This document shows, in pieces, positions 36,227 to 45,624 of a stretch of DNA of 64,000 bases. The stretch is from JAEULH01 sp963805915 (GTDB lineage Bacteria > Pseudomonadota > Alphaproteobacteria > Rhodospirillales > Defluviicoccaceae). The notes under the pieces are model-generated. The model was not told where the DNA came from and did no database searches. It was given only the letters and a program-made list of their open reading frames with translations. Each line of letters begins with the position of its first letter. The first letter of the stretch is position 1. The stretch covers positions 186,001-250,000 of the forward strand of contig CAWDWD010000021.1 in assembly GCA_963805915.1 (NCBI GenBank), read 5' to 3'. The translations under genes were made by a program, and so were the position numbers.

Positions 36227-37756
36227 ATGAGCGAGCAAGCGCGCCTCATTGCTTTTCTGTCGCGGCCCGAGACCTTCGCGCTGGCCGCTCCGCCTCGGCG
36301 CCACGAGACCCACGCCTCGATCGTCTTCATCGCCGGCGAGCGCGCCTATAAGCTGAAGCGCGCGGTCCGCTTTCCCTACCTCGACTTCTCGACCCCGGCC
36401 CGCCGCCGCGCGTTCTGCGAGGCTGAATTGCGGATCAACCGCCGGACCGCGCCGGCGATCTATCGCGGCGTCGTCGCGGTGACCGAAGAACCCGACGGCC
36501 GGCTTGCCCTCGGCGGTTCCGGCGAGCCGGTCGATTGGCTGGTCGAGATGACGCGCTTCGACGAGGACTGCATGTTCGACAAGCTGGCCTCCCGGAACGG
36601 TCTCGACCGGCGCCTGGTCGAGGACCTCGCCGACCGAATCGCGGCGTTTCATCGCGATGCCGCGCGCGCGCCCGGATCGGGCGGCGGAGCGGCAATGGCC
36701 GCGATCATTGACAACAGCGCCGCGAGCTTCGCCGCGTGCCCCCGAGACGTGCTTGATGCCGACGCGGTCGCGCGCCTGCTCGCCGGCTGGCGGGACGGTT
36801 TGGCAACCTGCCAAGGGCTGCTTGACGAACGCCGCGCCGGCGGTTTCGTCCGTCATTGCCACGGCGATCTCCACTTGCGCAACATCGTGCTCTGGGACGG
36901 CCAGCCGACGCTGTTCGACGCCATCGAGTTCAACGACGCCTTCGCCAAGATCGACGTGCTCTACGATCTGGCTTTCCTGCTGATGGATCTTGGCGATCGC
37001 GGGCTTGGCGATCTCGCCGGCATCGTCTTTAACCGCTACCTCGACAACACCGGCGACAGCGACGGCCTCGCCGCGCTGCCTCTGTTCGTGTCGCTGCGCG
37101 CGGGGATCCGCGCCCACGTCGACGCCGCCTCGGCGCGCGCCCAATCCGATGCTCGCAAGGCCAGTGCGCTGATCGACGCCGCGCGCCGTTATCTCGCGCT
37201 CGCGCTCGCGGCGCTTGAGCGCGCGCCGCCGCGATTGGTCGCCGTCGGCGGGTTGTCGGGAAGCGGCAAGTCCAGCCTCGCCCGCGCGCTCGCGCCGTCC
37301 CTGGACCGCATTGCGGGCGCGCGGGTGGTTCGCAGCGATTGCATCCGCAAGCGGCTTGCCGGCGTGCCGCTGAGCGAACGACTTGGCCCGGACGGCTACA
37401 GCGTCGACATGACCGCCGGGACCTACCGCGCGCTCGGCGACGAGGCGGCCGCGGCGCTGGCCGCCGGCCGTTCGGTCATCGCCGACGCCGTGTTCGCCAA
37501 CGCCCGTGAGCGCGACGCGATCGGCGAGGTGGCCGCGCGCGCCGGTGTGCCGTTCGCCGGACTATGGCTGGAGGCGCCCCCGGCCGCGCTGGAGACGCGC
37601 GTCACCGCCCGGCGCGCGAACGTCTCGGATGCGACCGCGGAGGTTGTAAGAATGCAGCTCGGCATCGATACGGGCCGGATCGACTGGACGCGAATTGACT
37701 CCTCGGCCAGCCCGGGAGTGAGCTTGGCGGCGGCGCGCCGACACCTCGGGATCTGA
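36227..37756 (+). CDS. Two-domain protein: aminoglycoside-phosphotransferase-like plus P-loop kinase
   Basis: 509 residues from ATG 36227 (ATG is preceded by a GGAGG-like site; GTG 36218 is possible). The first about 330 residues form an APH-type kinase domain: VRHCHGDLHLRNIVLW (HGD catalytic loop) and LFDAIEFND. The C-terminal part has Walker A in VAVGGLSGSGKSSLARALA, then VRSDCIRKRLAG and VIADAVFANARERDAI, as in gluconate kinase-like or AAA_33 P-loop kinases. Such fusions are widespread but of unknown substrate. Confidence 0.8.
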   Translation: MSEQARLIAFLSRPETFALAAPPRRHETHASIVFIAGERAYKLKRAVRFPYLDFSTPARRRAFCEAELRINRRTAPAIYRGVVAVTEEPDGRLALGGSGEPVDWLVEMTRFDEDCMFDKLASRNGLDRRLVEDLADRIAAFHRDAARAPGSGGGAAMAAIIDNSAASFAACPRDVLDADAVARLLAGWRDGLATCQGLLDERRAGGFVRHCHGDLHLRNIVLWDGQPTLFDAIEFNDAFAKIDVLYDLAFLLMDLGDRGLGDLAGIVFNRYLDNTGDSDGLAALPLFVSLRAGIRAHVDAASARAQSDARKASALIDAARRYLALALAALERAPPRLVAVGGLSGSGKSSLARALAPSLDRIAGARVVRSDCIRKRLAGVPLSERLGPDGYSVDMTAGTYRALGDEAAAALAAGRSVIADAVFANARERDAIGEVAARAGVPFAGLWLEAPPAALETRVTARRANVSDATAEVVRMQLGIDTGRIDWTRIDSSASPGVSLAAARRHLGI

Positions 37757-37860
37757 GCGTTGCAAACCGGCGGGGACAAAAGGGATAAATTTTATGGGGA
37801 CTTTCATTTTGCGCTGCCTCTCGCCATGATGATGCACGCGTGGTCGGGCGGGAGATCGAC

Positions 37861-38715
37861 ATGACGATCCGTAAGATTCTGGTGTCCGTCGATGGCTCGG
37901 AGGTGGGCCGTACCGTTCTCGAAACGGCGGTAACGATCGCTCATGAGCATGGCGCTCATATCGACGCGCTTCATGTTCGCCCCGACCCCCGGCTTGGCGT
38001 GCCGTTGATGGGTGAGGGCGTATCGGCAGCGATGGTCGAGGAGCTGATCAAGCTCACCGACGAGGAGGCCGCTGTCCGCGCCGCGAACGCCAAGGCGTTA
38101 TTCGACGAAATTCAGCGTGACCGGGGCCTGTCGCTCGGCTGCGACCCCGCCGCCGCCGGACCGTCGATTTCGTGGGCGCAAACCGACGCTCGCGAGGAAG
38201 AAGAGATCGCCCGGCGCGGCCGGCTCAGTGACATTATTGTTCTTGGCCGGCCGTCGCTGCGCCCCGACAGCGACGCCACCGTAATCTTCAATGCCGCCCT
38301 CTTCGAGACGGGGCGGCCGGTTCTTGTCGCGCCGACGCCGTTGGGAAGCAGTATCGGCCGGCGCATCGCGATCGCCTGGAACGGCAGCGTCGAGGCCAGC
38401 CGCGCCATCTGCGCGGCAATGGACTTTTTGCAACGCGCCGAGGTTGTCGAGGTGATTGCCGCCGACCCCGACAGGAGCGCCGATCATGGCCTGGCGGACC
38501 TTGTCGATTATCTGGCCTGGCACGGCATCGACGCGCACCGGAGCATCGCCAAACCCGACAAAAACGTCTCCGACGCGCTGCTCGATGCAATCGGCGACGC
38601 CGACCTGGTCGTGATGGGCGCCTACAGCCACAGCCGCCTGCGGGAATTGATCCTCGGCGGGGTCACTCGCTACATGCTCGAGCACGCCCGTATCGCCCTG
38701 CTGATGGCGCACTAG
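37861..38715 (+). CDS. Universal stress protein, tandem UspA domains
   Basis: 284 residues from ATG 37861 (GGGAGATCGAC before it). The first UspA domain begins TIRKILVSVDGSEVGRTVLE. The second begins GRRIAIAWNGSVEASRAICA and ends VVMGAYSHSRLRELILGGVT, the G-x2-G-x9-G(S/T)-type nucleotide-binding end. Stress-linked, substrate unknown. It is monocistronic, 28 bases from the SDR gene downstream, which may share its transcript. Confidence 0.88.
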   Translation: MTIRKILVSVDGSEVGRTVLETAVTIAHEHGAHIDALHVRPDPRLGVPLMGEGVSAAMVEELIKLTDEEAAVRAANAKALFDEIQRDRGLSLGCDPAAAGPSISWAQTDAREEEEIARRGRLSDIIVLGRPSLRPDSDATVIFNAALFETGRPVLVAPTPLGSSIGRRIAIAWNGSVEASRAICAAMDFLQRAEVVEVIAADPDRSADHGLADLVDYLAWHGIDAHRSIAKPDKNVSDALLDAIGDADLVVMGAYSHSRLRELILGGVTRYMLEHARIALLMAH

Positions 38716-38742
38716 GCCGTTGATCCAGATGGCGCAACCACG

Positions 38743-39495
38743 ATGAGCGGCGTGGACGAGGAGAGCCGCAAGACCGTTATCGTGACCGGGGCGAGCCGGG
38801 GGATCGGTCACGTTACAGCCAAGACCTTTCTCGACCGGGGCTGGCGCATCATCACCTGCTCGCGCGACGAAGCGCCGCCCGATTGCAAACGCGATCCCAA
38901 TTGGACCTGCCACATACCCACCGACCTGAGCGACGCCGCCAGCCTCGGCCACTTCATTGCCACCGCCAACGAAGTCCTCGCCGGCGCGCCGCTACACGCG
39001 CTCGTCAACAACGCCGGGCTGTCGCCCAAGACGCCTTACAAGGAACGCCTCGGCTGCCTCAACGGCGATCTCGATGCCTGGCGGCAGGTTTTCGAGATTA
39101 ATTTCTTCGCCGGGCTCAAGCTGGTCCGCGGCTTCGCCGGCGCCTTGCACAAGGGCCGGGGAGCGGTCGTCAACGTCACCTCGATCGCCGGACACTCGGT
39201 CCATCCGTTCGCCGGCTCGGCCTACTCGACGTCGAAAGCGGCTCTTTCCGCACTGACCCGCGAGCTCGCCCACGAGTGCGCCGCGCTCGATATCCGCGTC
39301 AACGCCGTGGCTCCGGGCGAAATCGAGACCGACATGATCCAGCCCGAGTACGAAATGCTGATCCCGCGCATACCGTTAGAGCGAATGGGCGCCCCCGAGG
39401 ACGTGGCTCGCGCGATCTTCTTCCTGTGCTCGGATGACGCAACCTATATCACCGGCACCGAGCTCTGGGTCACGGGAGGCCAGCACCTGTATTGA
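38743..39495 (+). CDS. Short-chain dehydrogenase/reductase
   Basis: 250 residues. The cofactor loop is VIVTGASRGIGHVTAKTF, the NNAG block is ALVNNAGLSPKTPY, the active site is TSIAGHSVHPFAGSAYSTSK (S...YxxxK), and the C-terminus has ITGTELWVTGGQHLY. It is a classical SDR (FabG-like), NAD(P)-dependent, with unknown substrate. It directly follows the universal stress gene. Confidence 0.88.
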   Translation: MSGVDEESRKTVIVTGASRGIGHVTAKTFLDRGWRIITCSRDEAPPDCKRDPNWTCHIPTDLSDAASLGHFIATANEVLAGAPLHALVNNAGLSPKTPYKERLGCLNGDLDAWRQVFEINFFAGLKLVRGFAGALHKGRGAVVNVTSIAGHSVHPFAGSAYSTSKAALSALTRELAHECAALDIRVNAVAPGEIETDMIQPEYEMLIPRIPLERMGAPEDVARAIFFLCSDDATYITGTELWVTGGQHLY

Positions 39496-39764
39496 GGGCG
39501 TGCTACCGGGACCACCCGCAGCGTTTGACCCAATCAGAATCCCGGGCGACCATATCGCGCGCGTACAAATCCAGTTTTACTCAACCGAAGAGTATCCTTG
39601 TGCAAAAAGCGCAAATGCACTATCTCAAGTGCAGCTAGTTTTCGACGCTAAAGTTTTTGGTCACTGCTTCGCTATCCGCGGCGCCGATTGCCTTAAATGA
39701 CGTTGGAACTATCTCGCGCCCGGCGCGTTGTCTGGTGCGTCAACTATCTATGTGAGGCAAATAC

Positions 39765-39974
39765 GTGAAGACCGGAACAGTTAAGTGGTTCAATGCAGCC
39801 AAGGGCTTTGGCTTTATCCAGCCTGACAGCGGCGGAGCCGATGCATTCGTTCACATCTCGGCCGTCGAGCGCGCCGGGATCAACAACCTCGCCGAAGGTC
39901 AGCGGGTCGAGTATGAACTCGTAACCGGCCGTAATGGCAAGACCTCGGCGGAGAATCTGTCGCTCGTCGTCTGA
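39765..39974 (+). CDS. Cold-shock protein (CspA family)
   Basis: 69 residues with the family motifs GTVKWFNAAKGFGFIQPDSG (RNP-1 KGFGFI) and DAFVHISAVERAG (RNP-2 VFVHIS-like). It is an RNA-binding single-strand chaperone. A 270-base untranslated stretch precedes it, which is usual for long cold-shock leaders, and a strong terminator follows. Confidence 0.96.
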   Translation: MKTGTVKWFNAAKGFGFIQPDSGGADAFVHISAVERAGINNLAEGQRVEYELVTGRNGKTSAENLSLVV

Positions 39975-39998
39975 CGATCGACCCCTAGCCGAAATCGG

Positions 39999-40030
39999 AA
40001 AAGCCCCCTGGGATTAGCCAGGGGGCTTTT
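39999..40030 (+). terminator. Intrinsic terminator of the cold-shock gene
   Basis: A perfect 13-bp stem, AAAAGCCCCCTGG with CCAGGGGGCTTTT, around a 6-base loop (40012-40017) and ending in four T on the plus strand. It lies 25 bases after the stop codon. It is symmetrical enough to stop transcription from either side. Confidence 0.9.
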
Positions 40031-40194
40031 CGTGCGCGTTTTATGCGAGCCGATCGAACGGTGCGCCGGCTCACACTTGCCAAGGCGGACGGCAGCTGCG
40101 TAATCTTCGCGTTGTGACAAGGTTTCAGGTGCTATTTCTACCCAATGTTCGCCAACGGCCGAAGAACCGGTTCTAGTCCAGGGAGGAGCTTTTG

Positions 40195-40698
40195 ATGGTC
40201 CATTGCATGCGTGTAATCCTGCTCTTTACGCTGATGCTTGTTGCGGCCCCCGTTGTTGCCCCTACCGGGGCTCGCGGCGAAACGCCGAATGTCACCGCCT
40301 GCAGACACGGACCGCTTGCGATGAGCGTCAGTCCGTATGACGTGCCGAAAACCGTGGATCGAATCTTGGCCGTCGCCAAGAGCCGGGGCGCGAGCGTGTT
40401 GGCCAAGGTCGACCATGCGGCGGCGGCCGAGAAAAACGGTTTTTCCCTGCGCCCGACGGTTGTGGTCCTAATAGGCAACCCCAAGCTGAGCACGCAGTTG
40501 ATGCAGAGCGATCAAACCGTGGGCCTCGACCTGCCGCTGCGGGTGCTGGTCTGGCAGGACCCGGGCGGGGTTACGCAGGTCGGCTATGTGCCGCCGGCCG
40601 CGATCGCCGCCGGCCACGGGATAACCGATCGTGACGAAGTGATCGACAAGATGAACGGCGCGCTCGCAGCCGTTATTAAGGAGGCCGTCACGCCTTGA
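40195..40698 (+). CDS. Secreted DUF302 protein
   Basis: About 167 residues from ATG 40195 (GGGAGGAGC upstream). A signal peptide (LFTLMLVAAPVVAPTGARG) is followed by a DUF302 domain: VPKTVDRILAVAKSRGASVLAKVDHAA, interrupted, then LRPTVVVLIGNPKLSTQLMQ and LPLRVLVWQDPGGVTQVGYV. DUF302 proteins are small periplasmic or cytoplasmic proteins of unknown function. Confidence 0.75.
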   Translation: MVHCMRVILLFTLMLVAAPVVAPTGARGETPNVTACRHGPLAMSVSPYDVPKTVDRILAVAKSRGASVLAKVDHAAAAEKNGFSLRPTVVVLIGNPKLSTQLMQSDQTVGLDLPLRVLVWQDPGGVTQVGYVPPAAIAAGHGITDRDEVIDKMNGALAAVIKEAVTP

Positions 40699-40845
40699 GC
40701 CCGCGAGGCGGCGGGGATGTCGCGCATGTTGGCCAAAGGTGCGTCTCGGGTTGCAACTCGGGTTGCGTCCGCGGCGACATCCACCATTATAGTGTACACT
40801 CCACGTGTAACGAGGCCGTACGTGCGCGAGTGGCGAGGTAGGGCG

Positions 40846-41196
40846 ATGAAGCATCTAGGTGTTCTCGGGCTTGCGGTATTGCTGGCTTCTTCCGGCGCGG
40901 CATCCGCCGGTGACGGCGAAGTTCGGCTTGCTTGGCAGATGGGCACGACCGAGCGCGGGTATACGGAGAATTTCGGCGAGCGCTCTCTCGCCGATCCCAG
41001 TCAAGATTCTGAACCCGGCTCGCCGTTCGGCTCTGGTACGCAGTCCGATCCGTACGGTCCAGGATCGAGGGGGTCCGTCTATGAAGACCGGTTGCGGCGC
41101 CCGCCCAACCTTGGCGGCAGTCAGGGCGGACCCTACAATCGGCCGTGGACCGGGCGCGGTTGTAACGCCATGGGCAGCGGGCGGACCTGCTTCTAG
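40846..41196 (+). CDS. Small exported protein, unknown
   Basis: 116 residues from ATG 40846, with a GAGGTAGGGCG site upstream. A clear signal peptide (LGLAVLLASSGAASAGDGE) is followed by a Gly/Pro/Ser/Arg-rich, probably unstructured mature part with a Cys pair near the end (CNAMGSGRTCF). I recognise no family. A palindrome AGTGTACACT at 40791-40800 lies 46 bases upstream. Confidence 0.55.
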   Translation: MKHLGVLGLAVLLASSGAASAGDGEVRLAWQMGTTERGYTENFGERSLADPSQDSEPGSPFGSGTQSDPYGPGSRGSVYEDRLRRPPNLGGSQGGPYNRPWTGRGCNAMGSGRTCF

Positions 41197-41308
41197 AGCG
41201 TCGCGCGCTCGGACAGACTTGCGGTATTCGGCTGCGGTCATGAGCAATGTCCGTCCTCCCTGTTCACCGTCGCTTTGGTTGGAAAGATAGGCCACTTCGG
41301 CGGCGGCG

Positions 41309-41923
41309 CTACCGCGGCGCGCTATCGCGCACAAGTCCGGCCGGCATGGCGACCGCCCGGTCGGACAACAGGCGGTCGACGTAAGCCGCGAGTGGCCTCG
41401 GGAGAAGATCCTCGGGCCGCGAGGCGGCGCCGTGTCCGGGATCGCCAAGGCCTCGGAGAACGGCGATATCGGCCGCGTTGCCGCTCCGCGTATCGATGAC
41501 GGCCAAGCAAATCTCGGCCACGTCGGCCATGCCCGACCAGCCGGTCGCGCGATCCTCCCAGCGCAGGATGGTCGGCAGAACGAGATAGGCCGCGTCACGT
41601 GCTCTTGCCTCCGCGAGAGCATGTTCGCGCGAGCGGGTGTCGGCCGCGCGCTCGACCCGGTTCAGACGGCGAGCGAACGCGTCGGCGATCAGTCGCGCCG
41701 TGGTACGCCCCGAGCCGGCGTAGACCATGGTGTCGAATCGGCCATCAGGCGGCACGGCGACGTAGATCGAGGCAGAGGGAGTGAGACGGCGCGTCGCCTC
41801 CGCCGTCGCGTTGAGGTCGTGGTGGTCACACCCGACGACAAGCGCGGCGATCATGAAGGCGCCTGTGGCGAAAAAAAGGCGGCGACACACTACCGCTCGA
41901 ACGGCATCGATAAAACCGCGCAT
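41309..41923 (-). CDS. DUF4823-like lipoprotein
   Basis: About 204 residues from ATG 41923. The N-terminus has a lipobox-like site, IAALVVGCDH, so the mature protein should be lipid-anchored at that Cys. The mature part reads SASIYVAVPPDGRFDTMVYA then GSGRTTARLIADAFARRLNR, a pattern I associate with DUF4823. Function unknown. Confidence 0.6.
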   Translation of the reverse strand: MRGFIDAVRAVVCRRLFFATGAFMIAALVVGCDHHDLNATAEATRRLTPSASIYVAVPPDGRFDTMVYAGSGRTTARLIADAFARRLNRVERAADTRSREHALAEARARDAAYLVLPTILRWEDRATGWSGMADVAEICLAVIDTRSGNAADIAVLRGLGDPGHGAASRPEDLLPRPLAAYVDRLLSDRAVAMPAGLVRDSAPR

Positions 41924-41941
41924 GCGCCCGCACCAAAGCAA

Positions 41942-42399
41942 CCGGCGGTCACTATAGATGGCGTACGCGGAAGTGGCAATAGCAACACCCTTATGGGGTC
42001 ATTAAGTGCATTTACCAGCTATATAGGCTCTATTTCTGAGGCATGGATTCGAAAACGGCGGTTTGCAAGACGAAACCGGGATTGATGTGACATAATTCGG
42101 ACACTCAATGTGCGATCGCACAACACTAACGCCGCGAACGTTGCGGGATGTAACCAATTTGCTATCATTCTTCCGATTGCTGGCGCTCAAAAGGCGCAAT
42201 AAAGCCAACCTCAACAAAGGTTAATACAGACGAGTGGCAATCTGGCTTTATGTTTTGCGCGGAGAGAGCCGACGCCCAGGCTTCTCGCGGCGCGAAATTG
42301 AAGGATTTGCCGCTGTCTAGATGAACCGGAACGATAACAAGAACGTACGCTCACGGGGTGCTCAGACGAAAGCTTGGCAGGTTAACAAGGTGATGAAAG
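41942..42399. other. Intergenic, about 460 bases
   Basis: No gene supported. It is less GC-rich than the flanks, and the part near 42000-42240 has the base mix of a promoter region. No RNA gene or clear operator was found. Confidence 0.4.
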
Positions 42400-42519
42400 A
42401 TGGATAAAACAGCTTCAAGAGGCCTGCTTGTCCGGACGATCATCAGGGAGTTCGCTGCTCCCATGGTGATTGCGACCGCGCTCCTCGTCGTACTGCTGTA
42501 CGGCACGATGCCTCTCTGA
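42400..42519 (+). CDS. 39-residue single-span membrane peptide
   Basis: ATG 42400 follows AAGGTGATGAAAG, a plausible ribosome-binding site. The product MDKTASRGLLVRTIIREFAA continues into one hydrophobic segment (PMVIATALLVVLLYGTMPL), giving a basic N-terminus and a single membrane span, the shape of many small membrane proteins. There is nothing else in the surrounding gap. Confidence 0.4.
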   Translation: MDKTASRGLLVRTIIREFAAPMVIATALLVVLLYGTMPL

Positions 42520-42888
42520 CCGGTAGTTGCGGGGGGCGCGGTCGATCATCCGATCAGGCCGCCACCCACCCTTTTACCGAGCCATTCCTCCACTGGCCCA
42601 CGTACTGGCCCAACTATCGAGGGCCCACTTATCGAGCAACCACTACCACTACCACCATTGGTCCGCATAAAAGGCGGTGATCGGACAAAGGCCGGTCACG
42701 GACGACCGCCGCCCCTGGTTCGGAACGTTGATCGCGGCCCGTGGCCACCGGCCGCGTCTCCGCGCCCGGTCCATGCCGATTTCTGTCCTCGGCGCGCGAC
42801 CGACGAGATCGCCAACCGTCCGTCGACTAGATTACTGGCGCCACTAAATTACTGGCGCCTGCGCGGCGAGGCGATTCGCGGCACTCAC
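42520..42888. other. Intergenic with short repeats
   Basis: No gene supported. It contains several short direct repeats: ATTACTGGCGCC twice (at about 42832 and 42850), TACTGGCC-type units near 42600, ACCACT units near 42645 and ACTCACT units near 42890 just at the end of rpoH. These look like replication slippage. Confidence 0.4.
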
Positions 42889-43806
42889 TTACTCACTCAC
42901 TCCGTGGCCAGGGGCGTTTCCGGCGCCCGGGCCGAGCAGGCCGGACTCGACCGCGGCCTTGCGCATGGCGGTGCGCACTTTGCCCATGGCCCGTGCCTCG
43001 AGCTGGCGAACCCGCTCACGCGAGATTCCGTACTCGGCCGCTAGGTCGGACAGCTTCGGCGGGTCCTCCTTGAGCTTGCGCTCAACCAGGATATGGCGTT
43101 CGCGATCGTCCAGATCGCCAAGGGCGCCGTTGAGCAGCGCGCGGCGCTTTTCCCGCTCGTCATCGCGGATGACGGTCGTCTCCTGGCTTTCGCTGTCGTC
43201 GACCAGAAAATCCTGCCACTGGGCGTCGGATTCGCCATCGTCGCCGGTCGAGGCATTCAACGACAAATCGGGCATGCCGAGCCGCCGGTCCATGAGAACG
43301 ATCTCGGATTCCGGAACACCAAGCTCGGTCGCGATGGCCGAAACCGATTGCGGCGTGAGCATGCCCTCGCGCGGCCCCTGATGCTTCGCCTTGAGCCGGC
43401 GAAGATTAAAGAACAGCCGCTTCTGATGCTCGTTGGTCGCCATCCTGACAAGCGAAGACGTGCGCAGAACGTAGTCGGTAATGGCGGCGCGAATCCACCA
43501 CATGGCGTAGGTCGACAGGCGGAAGCCGAGCTCGGGATCGAACTTCACCACCGCCTGCATCAGCCCGACATTTCCCTCGGAGACCAGATCGGCGAGCGGC
43601 AGACCGTAGCCGCGATATTCGTTGGCAATCTTGACCACCAGCCGCTGGTGACTGCCGACGAGCTGGTCGGCCGCGTCCGGGGCGCGTTCATCGCGCCAGC
43701 GCCGGGCCAGCCCGGCTTCGGTGACGCTGTCGAGGATCGGATACTTGCGCACGGCGCGCATATGCCGCACCAAGCTGTCTTCGCGCATAGCCGAGGTGTT
43801 CAACAT
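42889..43806 (-). CDS. rpoH: RpoH-type sigma factor (sigma-32)
   Basis: 305 residues. Region 2 reads PLADLVSEGNVGLMQAVVKFD then FRLSTYAMWWIRAAITDYVL. The RpoH box QKRLFFNLRRLK, specific to heat-shock sigma factors, is at about residues 128-139. Region 4 is DDRERHILVERKL then EYGISRERVRQLEARAMGKV. It should direct heat-shock genes, and candidates in this window are clpB and cbpA. Confidence 0.93.
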   Translation of the reverse strand: MLNTSAMREDSLVRHMRAVRKYPILDSVTEAGLARRWRDERAPDAADQLVGSHQRLVVKIANEYRGYGLPLADLVSEGNVGLMQAVVKFDPELGFRLSTYAMWWIRAAITDYVLRTSSLVRMATNEHQKRLFFNLRRLKAKHQGPREGMLTPQSVSAIATELGVPESEIVLMDRRLGMPDLSLNASTGDDGESDAQWQDFLVDDSESQETTVIRDDEREKRRALLNGALGDLDDRERHILVERKLKEDPPKLSDLAAEYGISRERVRQLEARAMGKVRTAMRKAAVESGLLGPGAGNAPGHGVSE

Positions 43807-44313
43807 CGGACCCTACTTTCCTTAAAGCCGTGCCCTGTCGCGTTCCTCGCAGTGTAACTGCGTGCCCCGTGGGCGCACCAAGCCGCTGGGGCGAAGAACT
43901 CGCTACCCTGGTGGCGCGATGACGTGACTTGATGAGGCTCAAAAGCCAACGCGTCGGCACAGCATGTACTGGACAACATAAGAACACACGGAGAACGTGT
44001 CAACACTGTATCCTCCAAGTCATCCACCGCTGGTTGCCAGTATGCCAGCCGTGGGCGCGTTCGTCGTCAAGAGGCGCGGTTCACGACACGAATGGCAAGC
44101 CTATTTATCAACAAACAACCACCGCCATACCCCGAAGCGTTCTCCCGCCGGACCGGTTCTGAGAGCGGACAATCGCCTGATAAACAGGCGGATACCGGAG
44201 ATGTTCCTCAAAAATTTCGACGACCGCACGACGGGCAGATCCGCTCGGCGGAATAGCGGACACCGAGAGCGGACGATTAAACTACCCTTTCGGGGGTGTT
44301 TCGCAAAACGTTA
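43807..44313. other. Intergenic between rpoH and the IS1595-family element
   Basis: About 500 bases without a supported gene. It must hold the rpoH promoter on the minus strand, but no clear pair of boxes stands out. Near-identical GAGAGCGGAC units occur near 44163 and 44267. The last eight bases, AAACGTTA (44306-44313), are the left target duplication of the insertion sequence. Confidence 0.4.
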
Positions 44314-45344
44314 CCTGATTACGCTTCTTTCTCAGCCTGCCGGGGCGTGGTACAAATCGGGAACATATAAGGAGACAGGCGGGGTTGAGGCATGGCGCGC
44401 AATCGTGTTCAGTTTCAGAAGGGGCTCAGCGAGGCGCGGTTCGATGAGCTTTACGGGAGCGAGGATCGGTGTCGGGAGGTCGTGCTCGGCTGGCGTTGGC
44501 CGCAAGGCTTTGTCTGCCCCGGCTGCGGCGGGCGGAATCACTGCGTCATCAAGACCCGTGCCCTCTACCAGTGCACGTCCTGCCGCCGGCAGACCTCGCT
44601 GATGGCCGGCACGATCTTCGCCTCGACCAAGGTGCCGCTGCGCACTTGGTTTCGCACCATGTACCACCTGACGCAGAGCAAGGGCGGGATCTCCAGCCTC
44701 GAACTCGGCCGTCGCCTCGGTGTGACCCAGAACACCGCCTGGAAGCTCAAACACAAGCTGATGCAGGTGATGATGGAGCGGGATGCCGGCAAGCGCCTGA
44801 CCGGTCGGGTCGAAATGGACGACGCCTATCTCGGTGGCGAACGCTCCGGTGGCAAGCGCGGTCGCGGCGCGCCCGGCAAGACGCCGATCATCGTCGCCGT
44901 CGAAACCACGCCCGAGGGCAAGCCGGTGCGCCTGAAGCTGCGCCGGGTCATCGGCTTTCGGCGCAAGGAGGTCGAAAAACTGGCCCGACGCAGCCTCGAT
45001 CCCACCAGCACCGTCGTCAGCGACGGCCTCAGCTGCTTCCGCGGTGTCGCGGATGCGGGATGCACGCATCAGCCGATCTGCACAGGATCCGGCCGCAAGG
45101 CGGTGCTGACACCCGCTTTCAAGTGGGTCAACACGGCGCTCGGCAACATCAAGACCGCCATCACCGGCACATACCGCGCCATCCGCCAAAAGCACATCCC
45201 CCGCTACCTGGCCGAGTTCGAATACCGCTTCAATCGGCGCTACGATCTCGCCGCCATGATGCCCCGCCTCGGCTGGGCCGCCGTCCGAACCCCGCCAATG
45301 CCATATCGCCTCCTCAAACTGGCTGAGGTTCATGCGTAATCAGG
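44314..45344 (+). mobile_element. IS1595-family insertion sequence, complete, 1031 bp
   Basis: The left end begins CCTGATTACGCTTCTTTCTC. The right end, read inward on the minus strand, begins CCTGATTACGCATGAACCTC. Both are flanked by an 8-bp duplication AAACGTTA (44306-44313 and 45345-45352), the size expected for this family. One intact transposase gene fills it, its stop lying inside the right inverted repeat. Its ends match the MITE at 12517-12734, for which it is the likely source of transposase. Confidence 0.93.
44392..45339 (+). CDS. IS1595-family transposase
   Basis: 315 residues, intact. An N-terminal zinc ribbon reads CPGCGGRNHCVIKTRALYQC then CTSCRRQTS. A helix-turn-helix (GGISSLELGRRLGVTQNTAW) follows, then the DDE-type core: VEMDDAYLGGERSGGKRGRG, VVSDGLSCFRGVADAGC and the late NTALGNIKTAITGTYRAI then EFEYRFNRRYDL. 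No defect was seen, so the element may be active and could also mobilise the matching MITE. Confidence 0.93.
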   Translation: MARNRVQFQKGLSEARFDELYGSEDRCREVVLGWRWPQGFVCPGCGGRNHCVIKTRALYQCTSCRRQTSLMAGTIFASTKVPLRTWFRTMYHLTQSKGGISSLELGRRLGVTQNTAWKLKHKLMQVMMERDAGKRLTGRVEMDDAYLGGERSGGKRGRGAPGKTPIIVAVETTPEGKPVRLKLRRVIGFRRKEVEKLARRSLDPTSTVVSDGLSCFRGVADAGCTHQPICTGSGRKAVLTPAFKWVNTALGNIKTAITGTYRAIRQKHIPRYLAEFEYRFNRRYDLAAMMPRLGWAAVRTPPMPYRLLKLAEVHA

Positions 45345-45385
45345 AAACGTTATGTATGTGTCAAACCCCACTGGCTTCGCGGGCG

Positions 45386-45535
45386 CTAGCCTTCGCCGCG
45401 CGCCTCGTCAGCGGCTGCCTGTTTGATGTGGCGGCGGAGCTCTCGCCCGACCGCATGAACGTCGACGTCCTGACCAAGAAAGAACCGTCGCGCGAACGCA
45501 CCCACAAGCGTTGCGATTGCCCCGACCGAGTCCAT
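45386..45535 (-). CDS. Possible 49-residue small protein
   Basis: An ATG at 45535 opens MDSVGAIATLVGAFARRFFL, followed by VDVHAVGRELRRHIKQAAAD and a stop at 45386, in the gap between the insertion sequence and clpB. Codon use looks reasonable and the product is mixed hydrophobic then basic-acidic, but there is no strong ribosome-binding site and no family match. It could be chance or a remnant. Confidence 0.25.
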   Translation of the reverse strand: MDSVGAIATLVGAFARRFFLGQDVDVHAVGRELRRHIKQAAADEARGEG

Positions 45536-45624
45536 ATTAACGGCGAAAACCTCGCAAATTGAGGGGCTTTGCGCTGCCTGGGTTGGGGGCGCCGAGGTCC
45601 GTCGCGAAAAGGGGCTGACAGGCA

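Noticed and set aside
44163..44280. GAGAGCGGAC repeats as an operator array before the IS
   Set aside because: Only two near-copies about 100 bases apart with no symmetry; likely chance.
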